Source: CADCTM01 sp049671305
GTDB lineage: Bacteria > Cyanobacteriota > Cyanobacteriia > Cyanobacteriales > Coleofasciculaceae
NCBI GenBank assembly: GCA_049671305.1
Contig: JBATUR010000090.1
Coordinates: 1-36,361, forward strand
Reading direction: 5' to 3'
Length of the DNA stretch: 36,361 bases
The notes beneath the pieces are model-generated. The model was given only the letters and a program-made list of their open reading frames with translations, was not told the origin of the DNA and made no database searches. The position numbers and the translations under genes are program-made. Shown here piece by piece: positions 1 to 8,226 of this stretch. The first letter of the stretch is position 1; each line of letters opens with the position of its first letter.

Positions 1-370
1 GAAAAGATTTGCTAAACATCCAGCAAATCATCAATCTCTTGAATTTGTTCGTTTGCTTGAATCTCCCAAAGCTCTTAACCAAATATATTATAATTCTTTG
101 GAAGAACTTCAGCAGCAGCGCCTAAAATTGGATGAAACTATCATAAAATGGTGTGATGAATTAAGCGAATCAGATATTAGCTACCCGCTTCAATATAACC
201 GTATGAGTGGAGAGCCAAACATTAAAGCTTTAGATAGCTTGATGATTCATTTTTTCAATCATCAAACTCATCATCGTGGACAACTCACAACTCTATTTTC
301 TCAAGAAGGCTTAGATGTAGGAGTGACTGATTTCTTAATGCTAATTCCTGATGAATCAGCATCTTTATAA
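1..370 (+). CDS. DinB family protein, 5' end outside the window
   Basis: The reading frame is open through the left edge (first whole codon at base 2), so this is the C-terminal 122 residues of a longer gene; the TTG at 53 is internal and not a start. The segment FNHQTHHRGQLTTLF near the C-terminus is the conserved metal-ligand helix of the DinB/YfiT four-helix-bundle superfamily, followed by the usual GxDxGVTDFLM-type tail. Members bind a divalent metal; many are damage-inducible proteins or thiol-dependent transferases, and the substrate cannot be told here. The stop is 21 bp before the next gene on the same strand, so the two may be co-transcribed. Family assignment is firm, function open. 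Confidence 0.85.
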   Translation, partial: KRFAKHPANHQSLEFVRLLESPKALNQIYYNSLEELQQQRLKLDETIIKWCDELSESDISYPLQYNRMSGEPNIKALDSLMIHFFNHQTHHRGQLTTLFSQEGLDVGVTDFLMLIPDESASL

Positions 371-391
371 TAGCAATTATTAGAATATAAA

Positions 392-982
392 ATGAATCAA
401 AATCAACCCAATTCTCTGCCGCCCAGCTACTTCGATAATCTTTATAGCGATAATATTGATCCTTGGAATTTTGAGACGAGTGAGTACGAAGCTAAGAAAT
501 ATGCGGCGACAATTGCGGCATTACCCAAAGCTAGTTATCGTAATGCTTTGGAGGTTGGTTGCTCAATTGGTGTTTTGACACAACTGCTTGCCAAACATTG
601 TGAATCTTTACTATCAATTGATGTCTCTGAAATTGCCTTGGCAAAAGCGCAAGAAAGATGTGCCAAGCTGCCCCAAGTTCGTTTTAAATTGATGGGTATT
701 CCCCAAGAATTTCCTGATGATATTTTTGATTTAGTTCTACTTTCAGAAGTTGGCTATTACTTATCACAAGCAGATTTACTTGTAGCCCAACAAAAAATTA
801 TTGAACATCTTGAACCAGGAGGTAATCTGCTCCTAGTTCACTGGACGCTTTATGCTAAAGATTATCCTTTAAGTGGTGATGAGGTGCATGAAGCTTTTAT
901 CAAACGAACAGAGGCAGATTTACGACATTTAGGCGGTTGTCGCGAAGCAGAATATCGGCTTGACTTGTTTGAGAAAATGTGA
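392..982 (+). CDS. SAM-dependent methyltransferase, NodS-like
   Basis: A 196-residue cytosolic class I methyltransferase. The SAM-binding motif I reads ALEVGCSIGVLT (about residues 53-64), the acidic residue ending strand 2 is in SIDVSE, and the later strand is DLVLLSEVGYYL. The N-terminal YFDNLYSDNIDPWNFETSEYE is typical of the NodS/nodulation-type and glycan-associated methyltransferases. It starts 21 bp after the DinB gene and ends inside the oppositely oriented glycosyltransferase gene, with 54 bp of shared coding sequence. The same kind of methyltransferase is often found next to a family 2 glycosyltransferase, so a shared role in decorating a glycan or small molecule is inferred. The methyl acceptor is unknown. 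Confidence 0.85.
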   Translation: MNQNQPNSLPPSYFDNLYSDNIDPWNFETSEYEAKKYAATIAALPKASYRNALEVGCSIGVLTQLLAKHCESLLSIDVSEIALAKAQERCAKLPQVRFKLMGIPQEFPDDIFDLVLLSEVGYYLSQADLLVAQQKIIEHLEPGGNLLLVHWTLYAKDYPLSGDEVHEAFIKRTEADLRHLGGCREAEYRLDLFEKM

Positions 983-2293
983 TTTACCAGATACCTGTCT
1001 CAAGTCTTGTAGGTACAAGCGCAACTCACGAATCGCTTGTTCAATTTCTACTAATTGAGAGGTGTTTTTATTACTATATTTTTCAATTTGTTCGTGTAAT
1101 ATGCCAAAGGTTGGGGTTGTTTGAAGTTCGGCGGTTAACCAGTTTTGGGAGACACCAAATTGTTTGGCAACAACGGCAATGTTGCGATAATATGAGCGTC
1201 GATTATTTCCTAGTTTAAATTTTTGCCACAACTGACGTAATGCTTGACGCCGTTGGAAGCGAGAAGCGATCGCTTGTGGAGATTCTACCAAATCTGGTTG
1301 ATGGTTGCGTCCCATTGCTGCCCACTGGCTAAGTTGCGCTGCCATGCCAACATCTACCCTACCGTTTTGCCTTGCAGAAGTCATAACGCGCACTTTTGGG
1401 CTATGGCGTATTCGCGCATCAAAGCGTAACAGAGATTGGTTAAAAGCGGCATCTTCAGGCGATCGCACTGCCTGCATACCACCTACCCGTTGATACATCT
1501 CCACCGTGACAGCAAGGCTAGCACCATAATACTGAAAGTGTCGCGGAAAAGGGTCAAAATCTTCTGGATCGAGGTACGATTCCAATTCTGTTACCAAAAA
1601 TCGATAGCCGACATGACGCAGATGGTAGGCGTAGGCATTACGGTCTAATTGTAAACGGCTAGTGCGGTCTGTCAAAATACGCCCACCGACAGCATCAGCA
1701 CCAGAGGCGATTTCATCTAAAATAGCAGCGATCCAGTTTGATGCTACTTTGGTATCGCCATCTGTAGAAGCAATAACACCTTTCGGACGCCCTAAAGAAG
1801 CCAAGCGCTGATAGGCTTCCTCCATCAGGATACGCCGCACTCGACCGATATACGCCTCATTTGGGGGTAATCTCATTTCAACCACGTGTAAGGCTAAGGT
1901 GGGATGCAATGCGGCAAAGTTGCGGGCACAGGCGGCTGAATCGTCGCTGCAATTATTGGCTAGTAAAATGATTTCATAGCGATCGCGTTTTAACGGTTGC
2001 CCGTTTAAATCAATTTGGTGCGCCAAGGCATCAAGTGTCGCAGTCAGGTTTTCTGCTTCGTCTCGAACTGGTACAATTACGCAAAGTTCACAACTAGCTG
2101 AAGGCGGCGTGACAACCATTGGTTTCTTTGCCCAGTCAACAAAGTTATAGCTGTTGTTAGTTGGTTCAAATATAGAAGCCAATATCTCAGCTTTAGTTGC
2201 AGGTACAAGACTTGCTTCTACTTGTCGGGGAGTAACAATAAAACGGCTAACTTGTGTAGATGTCGATGTGGGCAATGGCTCAATCTCTGGCAT
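929..2293 (-). CDS. family 2 glycosyltransferase
   Basis: A GT-A fold glycosyltransferase of about 454 residues. CVIVPVRDEAENL is the nucleotide-sugar binding start of the GT2 domain, and STDGDTKVASNW carries the acidic metal-binding motif (DGD). A later GGMQAVRSPEDAAF segment matches the acceptor-side ED motif. No obvious transmembrane helix is seen, so it probably acts in the cytosol on a soluble or peripheral acceptor. Start choice: a longer frame begins with ATG at 2311, but the ATG at 2293 is preceded by AGGAAAGG four bases upstream, whereas the first has no ribosome binding site. The C-terminal 18 codons overlap the convergent methyltransferase gene. The acceptor and sugar are not predictable. 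Confidence 0.85.
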   Translation of the reverse strand: MPEIEPLPTSTSTQVSRFIVTPRQVEASLVPATKAEILASIFEPTNNSYNFVDWAKKPMVVTPPSASCELCVIVPVRDEAENLTATLDALAHQIDLNGQPLKRDRYEIILLANNCSDDSAACARNFAALHPTLALHVVEMRLPPNEAYIGRVRRILMEEAYQRLASLGRPKGVIASTDGDTKVASNWIAAILDEIASGADAVGGRILTDRTSRLQLDRNAYAYHLRHVGYRFLVTELESYLDPEDFDPFPRHFQYYGASLAVTVEMYQRVGGMQAVRSPEDAAFNQSLLRFDARIRHSPKVRVMTSARQNGRVDVGMAAQLSQWAAMGRNHQPDLVESPQAIASRFQRRQALRQLWQKFKLGNNRRSYYRNIAVVAKQFGVSQNWLTAELQTTPTFGILHEQIEKYSNKNTSQLVEIEQAIRELRLYLQDLRQVSGKSHFLKQVKPIFCFATTA

Positions 2294-2464
2294 ACAACCT
2301 TTCCTGTACATAAGGCTGTTTGAAGCTTAAGGTTTATTAATATTTGCCTGCCTCTGTCGCAACGTATAGTTTCAGCAAGGTTCTGTCTTAAGTCAGAATT
2401 AGATAGGCTCAGTATGGTGTGGGCAAAACGTCAAAATGAGAGAAATACCAACTAGATAAACACA

Positions 2465-2995
2465 ATGCTCACAACAACGGATTTTCTTGTATTTACCAAA
2501 TGGTCGGCTATTCTTACCTTAGTCTGTGCGATCGCTACCGTGGCGGCGTTTCTTTTCAAATGGGGACTGCGGTTTCGCTTAGTTGGGGCGACGGGTTTTA
2601 TGGGGGTGCTGACGGGGGGTTTGTTTGCTCTAAGTCTTGTGCCGTTTAGCCGTACAGTGGTTCCCGATGCTGCCCGCTTTGTCGTGGTTTACGATAATGG
2701 TGGACCGCAAATGGTAATTACAGTTGCGCCCGACATCACAGAAACTAAACTAGACGCAACGCTGCGCCAAGCTGCTAGTGATTTATACTCTTACGGACGA
2801 CTTGGGGGCGCAACTAACCAAATGTCGATCCGTGTAAGGACGGTTATTCATCCTCAACCGGGTGTTTCTAAGCCACTATTTTTGGGAGAGGTAAAGCGAT
2901 CGCTTGCTAACCGTGATGATCCTGAAATGATGGTAAATATCTACTCAGAAAGCTTTGCCCAATTACCAAAACCAGCAGAGGAACCTGCAACTTAA
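2465..2995 (+). CDS. ycf51: Ycf51-family protein
   Basis: A 176-residue protein of the Ycf51 family (DUF2518), found in cyanobacteria and in some plastid genomes. Two N-terminal transmembrane helices (about residues 10-32 and 40-62) are followed by a soluble domain with DAARFVVVYDNGGPQMVITVAP and a conserved SDLYSYGRLGGATNQMSIRVRT segment. The role is not established; membrane anchoring with the soluble part on one face is what the sequence shows. It stands alone between the divergent glycosyltransferase and the dehydrogenase gene. The ATG at 2465 is the only reasonable start. Recognition rests on the overall pattern, not on a search. Confidence 0.85.
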   Translation: MLTTTDFLVFTKWSAILTLVCAIATVAAFLFKWGLRFRLVGATGFMGVLTGGLFALSLVPFSRTVVPDAARFVVVYDNGGPQMVITVAPDITETKLDATLRQAASDLYSYGRLGGATNQMSIRVRTVIHPQPGVSKPLFLGEVKRSLANRDDPEMMVNIYSESFAQLPKPAEEPAT

Positions 2996-3108
2996 GGGCA
3001 ACAACGCGACTGTATTACAGAAAGATTTTGGAATTGTCCTAGGGACTTGAGGCGGAAGCTAAATTATAGTAGGGTGGTAAGCTTCTTATTCAAGAAATCT
3101 CTAAATCA

Positions 3109-4287
3109 GTGACGGCATCCTCGCGAACGACTACAGGTAAGATGAAAGACGCTTCTACTTCATTGCTTTGTTTAACAGTTGCACCCGCACAGGTATTACG
3201 GGGTGATCAGGCATTGCAACTTTCAGGAAATGCGATCGCCCGCTTTGGTTCTCGCCCTTTGGTTGTTGGTGGCAAAATGGTAATGCCGACACAACTACAA
3301 ACAGTTTTAGAACAACAGCAATTAAGCTATCATCTCGCATCATACAGTCCTGATTGCAGCGAATCATCTCTTGCTACCTTGCGATCAGCCGTTGAGTGCC
3401 ATCAAGCTGATTTCATTATCGGACTTGGTGGCGGCAAAGCCTTGGATACTGCAAAACTACTGGCGTATCAGTGCAATTTGCCGGTTGTTACTATCCCCAC
3501 AAGTGCCGCAACTTGTGCCGCTTGGACTGGTTTATCTAACATCTATTCCGACCAAGGCGCATTCCTGTACGATGTAACTCTTAACCGTTGTCCTGACTTG
3601 TTGGTGTTGGATTATGGCTTAATTCAAACCGCACCTCAACGCACTTTAATTGCCGGCATTGGCGATGCTTTGGCGAAATGGTATGAAGCTTCGGTAAGTA
3701 GTGGCAGTTCACCTGTTACTCTGATTATTGCCGCCGTCCAACAAGCACGAGTCTTGCGAGATATTTTATTTCAAAAGTCTGCTGAGGCATTAAAAGAACC
3801 GGGAAGTGATGCCTGGCGCGAAGTTGTTGATGCTAGTGTTTTATTGGCAGGAGTAATTGGTGGTTTGGGTGGGGCACAATGCCGAACTGTTGCCGCCCAT
3901 GCCGTGCATAATGGTTTGACGCATTTAACTGCGGCTCATGATGTTTTGCATGGCGAGAAAGTCGCTTATGGTATTCTGGTGCAACTACGCTTAGAAGAAA
4001 TGCTGCAAGGTAATCAACTAGCGGCATCGTCACGGCAACAGTTGTTGAAATTTTATGCAGAAATTGGTTTACCGCAAACCTTGGATGATTTAAATTTGGG
4101 CAATGTTACCTTATCTGAATTGCAGCAAGCGGCGGAAGTTGCTTGCAAACCCAATTCCGACATTCACAGATTACCTTTTAAAGTTGTACCTCAACAATTA
4201 TTGGCGGCAATGGTATCGACGACAACACCAGTTGAAGGCAACCGTAGTCAAGTTGTGGCATTGTCAGCCAATGAAATAATAGGTTAA
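3109..4287 (+). CDS. iron-containing alcohol dehydrogenase family (glycerol dehydrogenase-like)
   Basis: A 392-residue dehydrogenase of the group III (metal-dependent) superfamily. GLGGGKALDTAKLLAY is the NAD(P)-binding glycine motif, and PTSAATCAAWTGLSNIY is the conserved segment after it. Metal ligands are visible as the Asp of GIGDALAKWYE, the His of AAHAVHNGLTH and the His of LHGEKVAYG. The layout is nearest to glycerol dehydrogenase, which oxidises glycerol to dihydroxyacetone, but substrate assignment within the superfamily is unreliable. The longest frame starts with GTG at 3109; an ATG at 3142 is an alternative that would remove eleven residues before the conserved part. The next gene starts 88 bp downstream on the same strand. 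Confidence 0.85.
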   Translation: MTASSRTTTGKMKDASTSLLCLTVAPAQVLRGDQALQLSGNAIARFGSRPLVVGGKMVMPTQLQTVLEQQQLSYHLASYSPDCSESSLATLRSAVECHQADFIIGLGGGKALDTAKLLAYQCNLPVVTIPTSAATCAAWTGLSNIYSDQGAFLYDVTLNRCPDLLVLDYGLIQTAPQRTLIAGIGDALAKWYEASVSSGSSPVTLIIAAVQQARVLRDILFQKSAEALKEPGSDAWREVVDASVLLAGVIGGLGGAQCRTVAAHAVHNGLTHLTAAHDVLHGEKVAYGILVQLRLEEMLQGNQLAASSRQQLLKFYAEIGLPQTLDDLNLGNVTLSELQQAAEVACKPNSDIHRLPFKVVPQQLLAAMVSTTTPVEGNRSQVVALSANEIIG

Positions 4288-4375
4288 TTTTTAACGGCAC
4301 AGATAAGATAGAAAGATGGCATCATTGCCTCTGTCTAAAGAAGTAATTTTTCATTAAATAAAGCGCTACATTTCG

Positions 4376-5587
4376 ATGAAACTAGATTGGATTACCCGTG
4401 CAGATCGACTGCAAGCCCTTCCCCCTTATGTATTTGCACGTTTGGATGAATTGAAAGTCCGTGCCCGTGAGCAAGGGCTTGATTTGATCGACTTAGGGAT
4501 GGGTAATCCCGACGGATCGGCACCGCAACCGGTAATTGAGGCGGCAATTGAGGCGTTGCAAGATCCGGCAAATCATGGTTATCCGCCTTTTGAAGGCACG
4601 GCTAATTTCCGCAATGCGATTACTAATTGGTATCGCCGCCGCTATGATGTGGAACTTGATCCCGATAGTGAAGCTTTGCCGTTGTTGGGTTCTAAGGAAG
4701 GGTTGACTCACCTGGCATTGGCTTATATTAATCCGGGTGATGTAGTTTTGGTGCCAACGCCTGCTTATCCGGCACATTTCCGGGGTCCTTTAATTGCGGG
4801 CGCGAAGATTCATAATATTATTTTGAAGCCGGAAAATGACTGGTTAATTGATTTGGGATCAATTCCCGATCAGGTGGCGCAACAGGCAAAAATGTTGTAT
4901 TTCAACTATCCTAGTAATCCCACAGCAGCAACAGCACCGCGTGAGTTTTTTAAGGATATTGTGGACTTTGCCCGCAAGCATGAAATCATGTTAGTTCATG
5001 ATTTATGTTATGCCGAGTTGGCTTTTGATGGCTATAAACCAACAAGTTTGCTAGAAATTCCTGGGGCAAAGGAGATTGGGGTTGAGTTTCATACGCTATC
5101 AAAAACTTATAATATGGCTGGTTGGCGTGTGGGTTTTGTGGTAGGAAATCGCCATATTATTCAAGGTTTGCGGACGTTAAAAACTAATTTGGATTATGGT
5201 ATTTTTGCGGCTTTGCAAACTGCAGCCCAAACGGCTTTGCAATTGCCGGATGTCTATTTGCATGAGGTACAAAATCGCTATCGTCAGCGTCGTGATTTTT
5301 TAATTGAAGGTTTTGGAAAACTGGGTTGGAATATTCCTAAAACTAAGGCGACGATGTATCTGTGGATGCCTTGTAGTGAGGGGATGAGTTCGACAGATTT
5401 TGCTTTGGATGTGTTGCAGAAAACTGGGGTTGTATTGACGCCAGGGAATGCTTTTGGGGTTGCGGGTGAAGGGTATGTGCGAGTGAGTTTGATTGCAGAA
5501 TGCGATCGCCTCCAAGAAGTCTTGAACCGCTTTAAGCAAGTGAATATTCGTTATTCATCTGAGGCGTTGGTTTCTCAGGCAGAATAA
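4376..5587 (+). CDS. class I/II PLP-dependent aminotransferase (aspartate / LL-diaminopimelate type)
   Basis: A 403-residue fold-type I aminotransferase. LIDLGMGNPDGSAPQPV is the N-terminal substrate loop, LPLLGSKEGLTHLALAY the cofactor phosphate region, YFNYPSNPTAA the conserved NPT motif and HTLSKTYNMAGWRVGF holds the PLP-binding lysine (about residue 244). The C-terminal arginine that binds the alpha-carboxylate is in EGYVRVSLI. Cyanobacteria carry several such enzymes; this form is usually annotated as aspartate aminotransferase or, less safely, as LL-diaminopimelate aminotransferase. It probably works in amino-acid nitrogen transfer in the cytosol. The small membrane protein gene starts 28 bp downstream, so both may be on one transcript. 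Confidence 0.9.
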   Translation: MKLDWITRADRLQALPPYVFARLDELKVRAREQGLDLIDLGMGNPDGSAPQPVIEAAIEALQDPANHGYPPFEGTANFRNAITNWYRRRYDVELDPDSEALPLLGSKEGLTHLALAYINPGDVVLVPTPAYPAHFRGPLIAGAKIHNIILKPENDWLIDLGSIPDQVAQQAKMLYFNYPSNPTAATAPREFFKDIVDFARKHEIMLVHDLCYAELAFDGYKPTSLLEIPGAKEIGVEFHTLSKTYNMAGWRVGFVVGNRHIIQGLRTLKTNLDYGIFAALQTAAQTALQLPDVYLHEVQNRYRQRRDFLIEGFGKLGWNIPKTKATMYLWMPCSEGMSSTDFALDVLQKTGVVLTPGNAFGVAGEGYVRVSLIAECDRLQEVLNRFKQVNIRYSSEALVSQAE

Positions 5588-5615
5588 AGATAGTTAGTTA
5601 ACGAGGAAACTTAAG

Positions 5616-5957
5616 ATGCGGCTATTAATTAAGCTGATTGGTTTGGTTTTACTGCTGTCTGGAATTTATTTCTTGGGACAAAATATTATCTTCACGTCGC
5701 GTATCTCTCCTTATTGGTGGCGTGATATTTCGGCTGCGGGTTCCGTTTTAGCGCTGATAGCTGGCATAATCTCGCTCTTATTTTTACGAAGTGCAACTGG
5801 CAGCTTGGGTTGGGTTTTGGTGGGATTAGGTATTGTTTTGGTATTCGTCAGTGGTAATGTTATTTTGATGCCAACAAGTTTGTGGTATTTCTTTTTAGCG
5901 TTTGCTTCCTTAACGGCTGGATTGAAATTAATTACGACGGGAAGAATTGATTTTTGA
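5616..5957 (+). CDS. small integral membrane protein, unknown function
   Basis: A 113-residue hydrophobic protein with about four transmembrane helices (roughly residues 4-24, 42-62, 67-85 and 88-106) and short loops; no enzymatic motif is visible. AACGAGGAAACTTAAG just before the ATG gives a GAGGA ribosome binding site at good spacing, so the start is secure. It lies 28 bp behind the aminotransferase gene in the same direction and is likely translated from the same transcript. No family is recognised. Confidence 0.75.
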   Translation: MRLLIKLIGLVLLLSGIYFLGQNIIFTSRISPYWWRDISAAGSVLALIAGIISLLFLRSATGSLGWVLVGLGIVLVFVSGNVILMPTSLWYFFLAFASLTAGLKLITTGRIDF

Positions 5958-5965
5958 GGAGATTT

Positions 5966-5992
5966 GTAGGGTGCACAGCCATGCGCCCCGAC
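5966..5992. repeat. decayed short palindromic repeat
   Basis: The intergenic segment begins GTAGGGTGCAC and ends ATGCGCCCCGAC, an imperfect inverted repeat around AGCC. It resembles the GTAGGG-type small palindromes dispersed in cyanobacterial genomes and the clearer copy at 27378-27406. The arms are not perfectly complementary, so an old copy is assumed. It sits 9 bp after the stop of the small membrane protein gene. Confidence 0.35.
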
Positions 5993-6060
5993 TATTAAGG
6001 AAATACGCCCAAGTTTTCTCTTAGCTCATTTTTGATTTCAAATATTTCTCAAGGTTTGTC

Positions 6061-6471
6061 ATGATTGAACTAAAAACATTGCTCTTTCCTAGTTTTGTAA
6101 CCGTTGTAACTCTAATAGTTTTCTTCATAATTACTGTTAATGTCGGCAGAGCAAGAGTAAAATACAAAGTACCTGTTCCTCAAACTTCCGGAGATCCTGA
6201 TTTTGAGCGTGTGTTTAGAGTCCAGCAAAATACACTAGAGCAACTAATCTTATTTCTACCAAGTTTGTGGTTATTTTCTCTATTTGTTAGCCCAAATTGG
6301 GGCGCTGGAATTGGTGGCGTTTGGGTAGTTGGACGGATTTTATTTGCTTGGGGTTACTATCAAGAAGCCCAAAAACGTCGCCTTGGTTTTGGCATAAATG
6401 CTTTGTCGGTAATTGTGCTAATTTTAGGTTCTTTGGTGGGCATAGTTATGATGTTTGTAGCTTCAATTTAG
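6061..6471 (+). CDS. MAPEG family membrane protein
   Basis: A 136-residue membrane protein of the MAPEG superfamily (membrane-associated proteins in eicosanoid and glutathione metabolism). The diagnostic part is FERVFRVQQNTLEQLILFLP in the second helix region, with the conserved Glu and Arg that contact glutathione in characterised members, and the later VWVVGRILFAWGYYQ. About four transmembrane helices (residues 7-27, 60-80, 83-100, 112-134). Bacterial members are usually glutathione transferases or peroxidases acting at the membrane; the substrate is unknown. The acetyltransferase gene follows after 27 bp. Confidence 0.88.
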   Translation: MIELKTLLFPSFVTVVTLIVFFIITVNVGRARVKYKVPVPQTSGDPDFERVFRVQQNTLEQLILFLPSLWLFSLFVSPNWGAGIGGVWVVGRILFAWGYYQEAQKRRLGFGINALSVIVLILGSLVGIVMMFVASI

Positions 6472-6498
6472 CCTATATAATTTATAAAAATCAGGGTA

Positions 6499-7056
6499 AT
6501 GAATAAAACCGAAAAGCAAAAAATGCTAGCAGGTGAATTATATCGAGCTAGTGATTCTGAGTTAGTAGCAGCACGCCAAAATGCCAATCGTTTAACTCGT
6601 TTATATAATGCAACAACTGAGCAAGAGCTAGAAAAGCGTTGTCAACTACTTTTAGAATTATGCGGTTCAGCAGGATCTAAGATTAATATTGAACCACCTT
6701 TTTATTGCGATTATGGTAGCAATATCTATGTTGGTGATGATTTTTATATGAACTTTGGCTGTGTAATTTTAGACTGTGCTGCTGTTCATATTGGTAATAA
6801 TGTTTTATGTGCTCCTTCTGTGCACATTTACACCGCAACTCATCCAACTGATCCTGAAATTCGTCGCTCTGGTTTGGAATTAGCTGCACCTGTAAAAATT
6901 GGTAATAATGTTTGGCTGGGCGGTGGTGCGATCGTTTGTCCTGGTGTCACAATTGGTGATGATACGACAATTGGTGCTGGTAGTGTGGTGACGAAAGATA
7001 TTCCGGCAAAAGTTGTGGCGGCAGGTAATCCTTGCCGTATTATTCGACATTTATAG
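6499..7056 (+). CDS. maa: sugar O-acetyltransferase (maltose/galactoside acetyltransferase type)
   Basis: A 185-residue acyltransferase of the left-handed beta-helix family. The N-terminal Mac domain is clear (KQKMLAGELYRASDSEL), followed by hexapeptide repeats such as VGDDFYMNFGCVILD and VKIGNNVWLGGGAIVCPGV. HIYTATHPTDPEIRRSGLE contains the catalytic histidine, and the C-terminal VAAGNPCRIIRHL is the typical end. It would transfer acetyl from acetyl-CoA to a sugar hydroxyl as a cytosolic trimer. The length is that of the family. It lies close behind the MAPEG gene, possibly on the same transcript. The real sugar acceptor cannot be read from sequence; maltose is only the historical name. Confidence 0.88.
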   Translation: MNKTEKQKMLAGELYRASDSELVAARQNANRLTRLYNATTEQELEKRCQLLLELCGSAGSKINIEPPFYCDYGSNIYVGDDFYMNFGCVILDCAAVHIGNNVLCAPSVHIYTATHPTDPEIRRSGLELAAPVKIGNNVWLGGGAIVCPGVTIGDDTTIGAGSVVTKDIPAKVVAAGNPCRIIRHL

Positions 7057-7180
7057 TTGTAGTGATGGCTGCTCAAAAATTGCCTGTACTAAGCTATGAA
7101 TAGATTCAATACGCTACTAATGAGGCAACTCATAACTACAAACAAATCCATCCCGTCGCAAATTAAATAACTCTCTAAGA

Positions 7181-7723
7181 ATGTACCCAACAGAATCGAT
7201 ATTTCCCAAGTCCCTGCAATTATTAATAGAGGATCTATCTCATGATGAGAAAGAGTATATTCTCACCTTAAGAGAGAAAATCCTTACTTTTGATGAAAAC
7301 TTAATCGAAGTAGGTCGTACTACCTCTACTGAGTACGGCTTATGCAAAGGGAAAAATGATATTTACAAGACTAAAATGTGCGCTCGGTTCATTCCCATCT
7401 TTCCAGGTTTTTACCGTCCTCGGTTATTACTGCTACTGCCGTATCCAAAAAAAGAGTTTGGTGGACCTGGAAGGACTTACAAGATAGAACCTGTTAAAGG
7501 AATGGCATGGGCACAAGTGCCGCTATTGGAAAAAGACAAGACTCTTCAGTGCATCTACTTTTACTTAGGAAAAAGCCTTGGCAGATACAGTTTCATGCAA
7601 AACTGCCCTACTTACTCTCAGACATATAGAAACCTCATGGGTTTAGAGCGAAACTTAGCCTGTACACACGATTTAATCGATCTAGCCCTAGATGAGTGGC
7701 GTCAAAGAACAGTTTTTAGCTAG
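7181..7723 (+). CDS. hypothetical protein abutting an ndhD remnant
   Basis: A 180-residue soluble protein that I do not recognise. It is rich in Leu, Lys and Tyr and has scattered cysteines (for example in YGLCKGK, KTKMCARF and MQNCPTY), with no signal peptide or transmembrane segment. A central basic and aromatic part (IPIFPGFYRPRLLLLLPYPKKEF) is the most distinctive. The ribosome binding site before the ATG is weak. Its stop codon is at the point where recognisable NdhD sequence begins in another frame, so the 3' end may have been set by a recombination event. It could be a genuine accessory gene or a rearrangement product; composition looks like normal coding sequence. Confidence 0.55.
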   Translation: MYPTESIFPKSLQLLIEDLSHDEKEYILTLREKILTFDENLIEVGRTTSTEYGLCKGKNDIYKTKMCARFIPIFPGFYRPRLLLLLPYPKKEFGGPGRTYKIEPVKGMAWAQVPLLEKDKTLQCIYFYLGKSLGRYSFMQNCPTYSQTYRNLMGLERNLACTHDLIDLALDEWRQRTVFS

Positions 7724-8088
7724 ACATCAAGCTAATTGTTGTAGTTTTCCTAACAGCAGTTGGCTTAATTTTGACGCCGATTTATCTGCTTTCAACGCTG
7801 CGTCGGGTATTTTATGGAAAGGCTAATTCTGAGTTGGTAATTGACAAGTATTTTGCTGATGCCAAACCACGTGAAATCTTCATCACTGCTTGTTTGTTAT
7901 TGCCGATTATTGGCATTGGTTTGTATCCAAAAATGGCAATGCAGATTTATGATGTGAAGACTGTTGCTGTTGCGGCTCAAGTGCGTAATGCTTATGCCTC
8001 GACATCACAAGTTATGCGTGACTCTGCAATAACTGCGCCACAGCTATCAATGATTGAATCTAAAGCGTTGGTTGGTGTTGTTAAATAA
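7724..8088 (+). pseudogene. ndhD: 3' remnant of ndhD (NAD(P)H-quinone oxidoreductase chain 4)
   Basis: The frame is open from just after a TAG at 7717-7719 and translates to KLIVVVFLTAVGLILTPIYL followed by LLSTLRRVFYGKAN, the last membrane helices of an NdhD-type proton-pumping subunit of the NDH-1 complex. It goes on to the usual C-terminal tail with ADAKPREIFITACLLLPIIG and YDVKTVAVAAQVRNA. Only about 120 of roughly 500-540 residues are present. All quinone-side and pumping helices upstream are missing, and the only in-frame start is a TTG inside a helix (7771), so it is taken as a gene relic. The C-terminus is complete and is followed by a good terminator at 8136. Confidence 0.8.
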
Positions 8089-8135
8089 GTTCTTGATAAC
8101 TTGCCTAAGTATCTTGAATTAGATGTAAGATAAAG

Positions 8136-8155
8136 CCTGCACGTGCAGGTTTTTT
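8136..8155 (+). terminator. rho-independent terminator behind the ndhD remnant
   Basis: A 14-bp palindrome CCTGCACGTGCAGG (5-bp GC-rich stem with an ACGT loop, or longer if fully paired) is followed directly by six T residues and then GG. It lies 48 bp after the remnant stop codon in the same direction, as expected if it was the original ndhD terminator. Confidence 0.75.
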
Positions 8156-8226
8156 GGTTGTTATTTTAAAATTTTAAGATACCGATTTCTTGAATAAGTC
8201 GGAGATACACAGAAAAAGAGGTAAAA

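Noticed and set aside
979..1648. Several plus-strand frames opposite the glycosyltransferase
   Set aside because: They are short, overlap each other and run antisense to conserved GT2 coding sequence.
7771..8088. A functional 105-residue protein starting at TTG 7771
   Set aside because: The TTG lies in the middle of an NdhD membrane helix and conserved residues continue upstream of it, so it is an internal codon of a relic.
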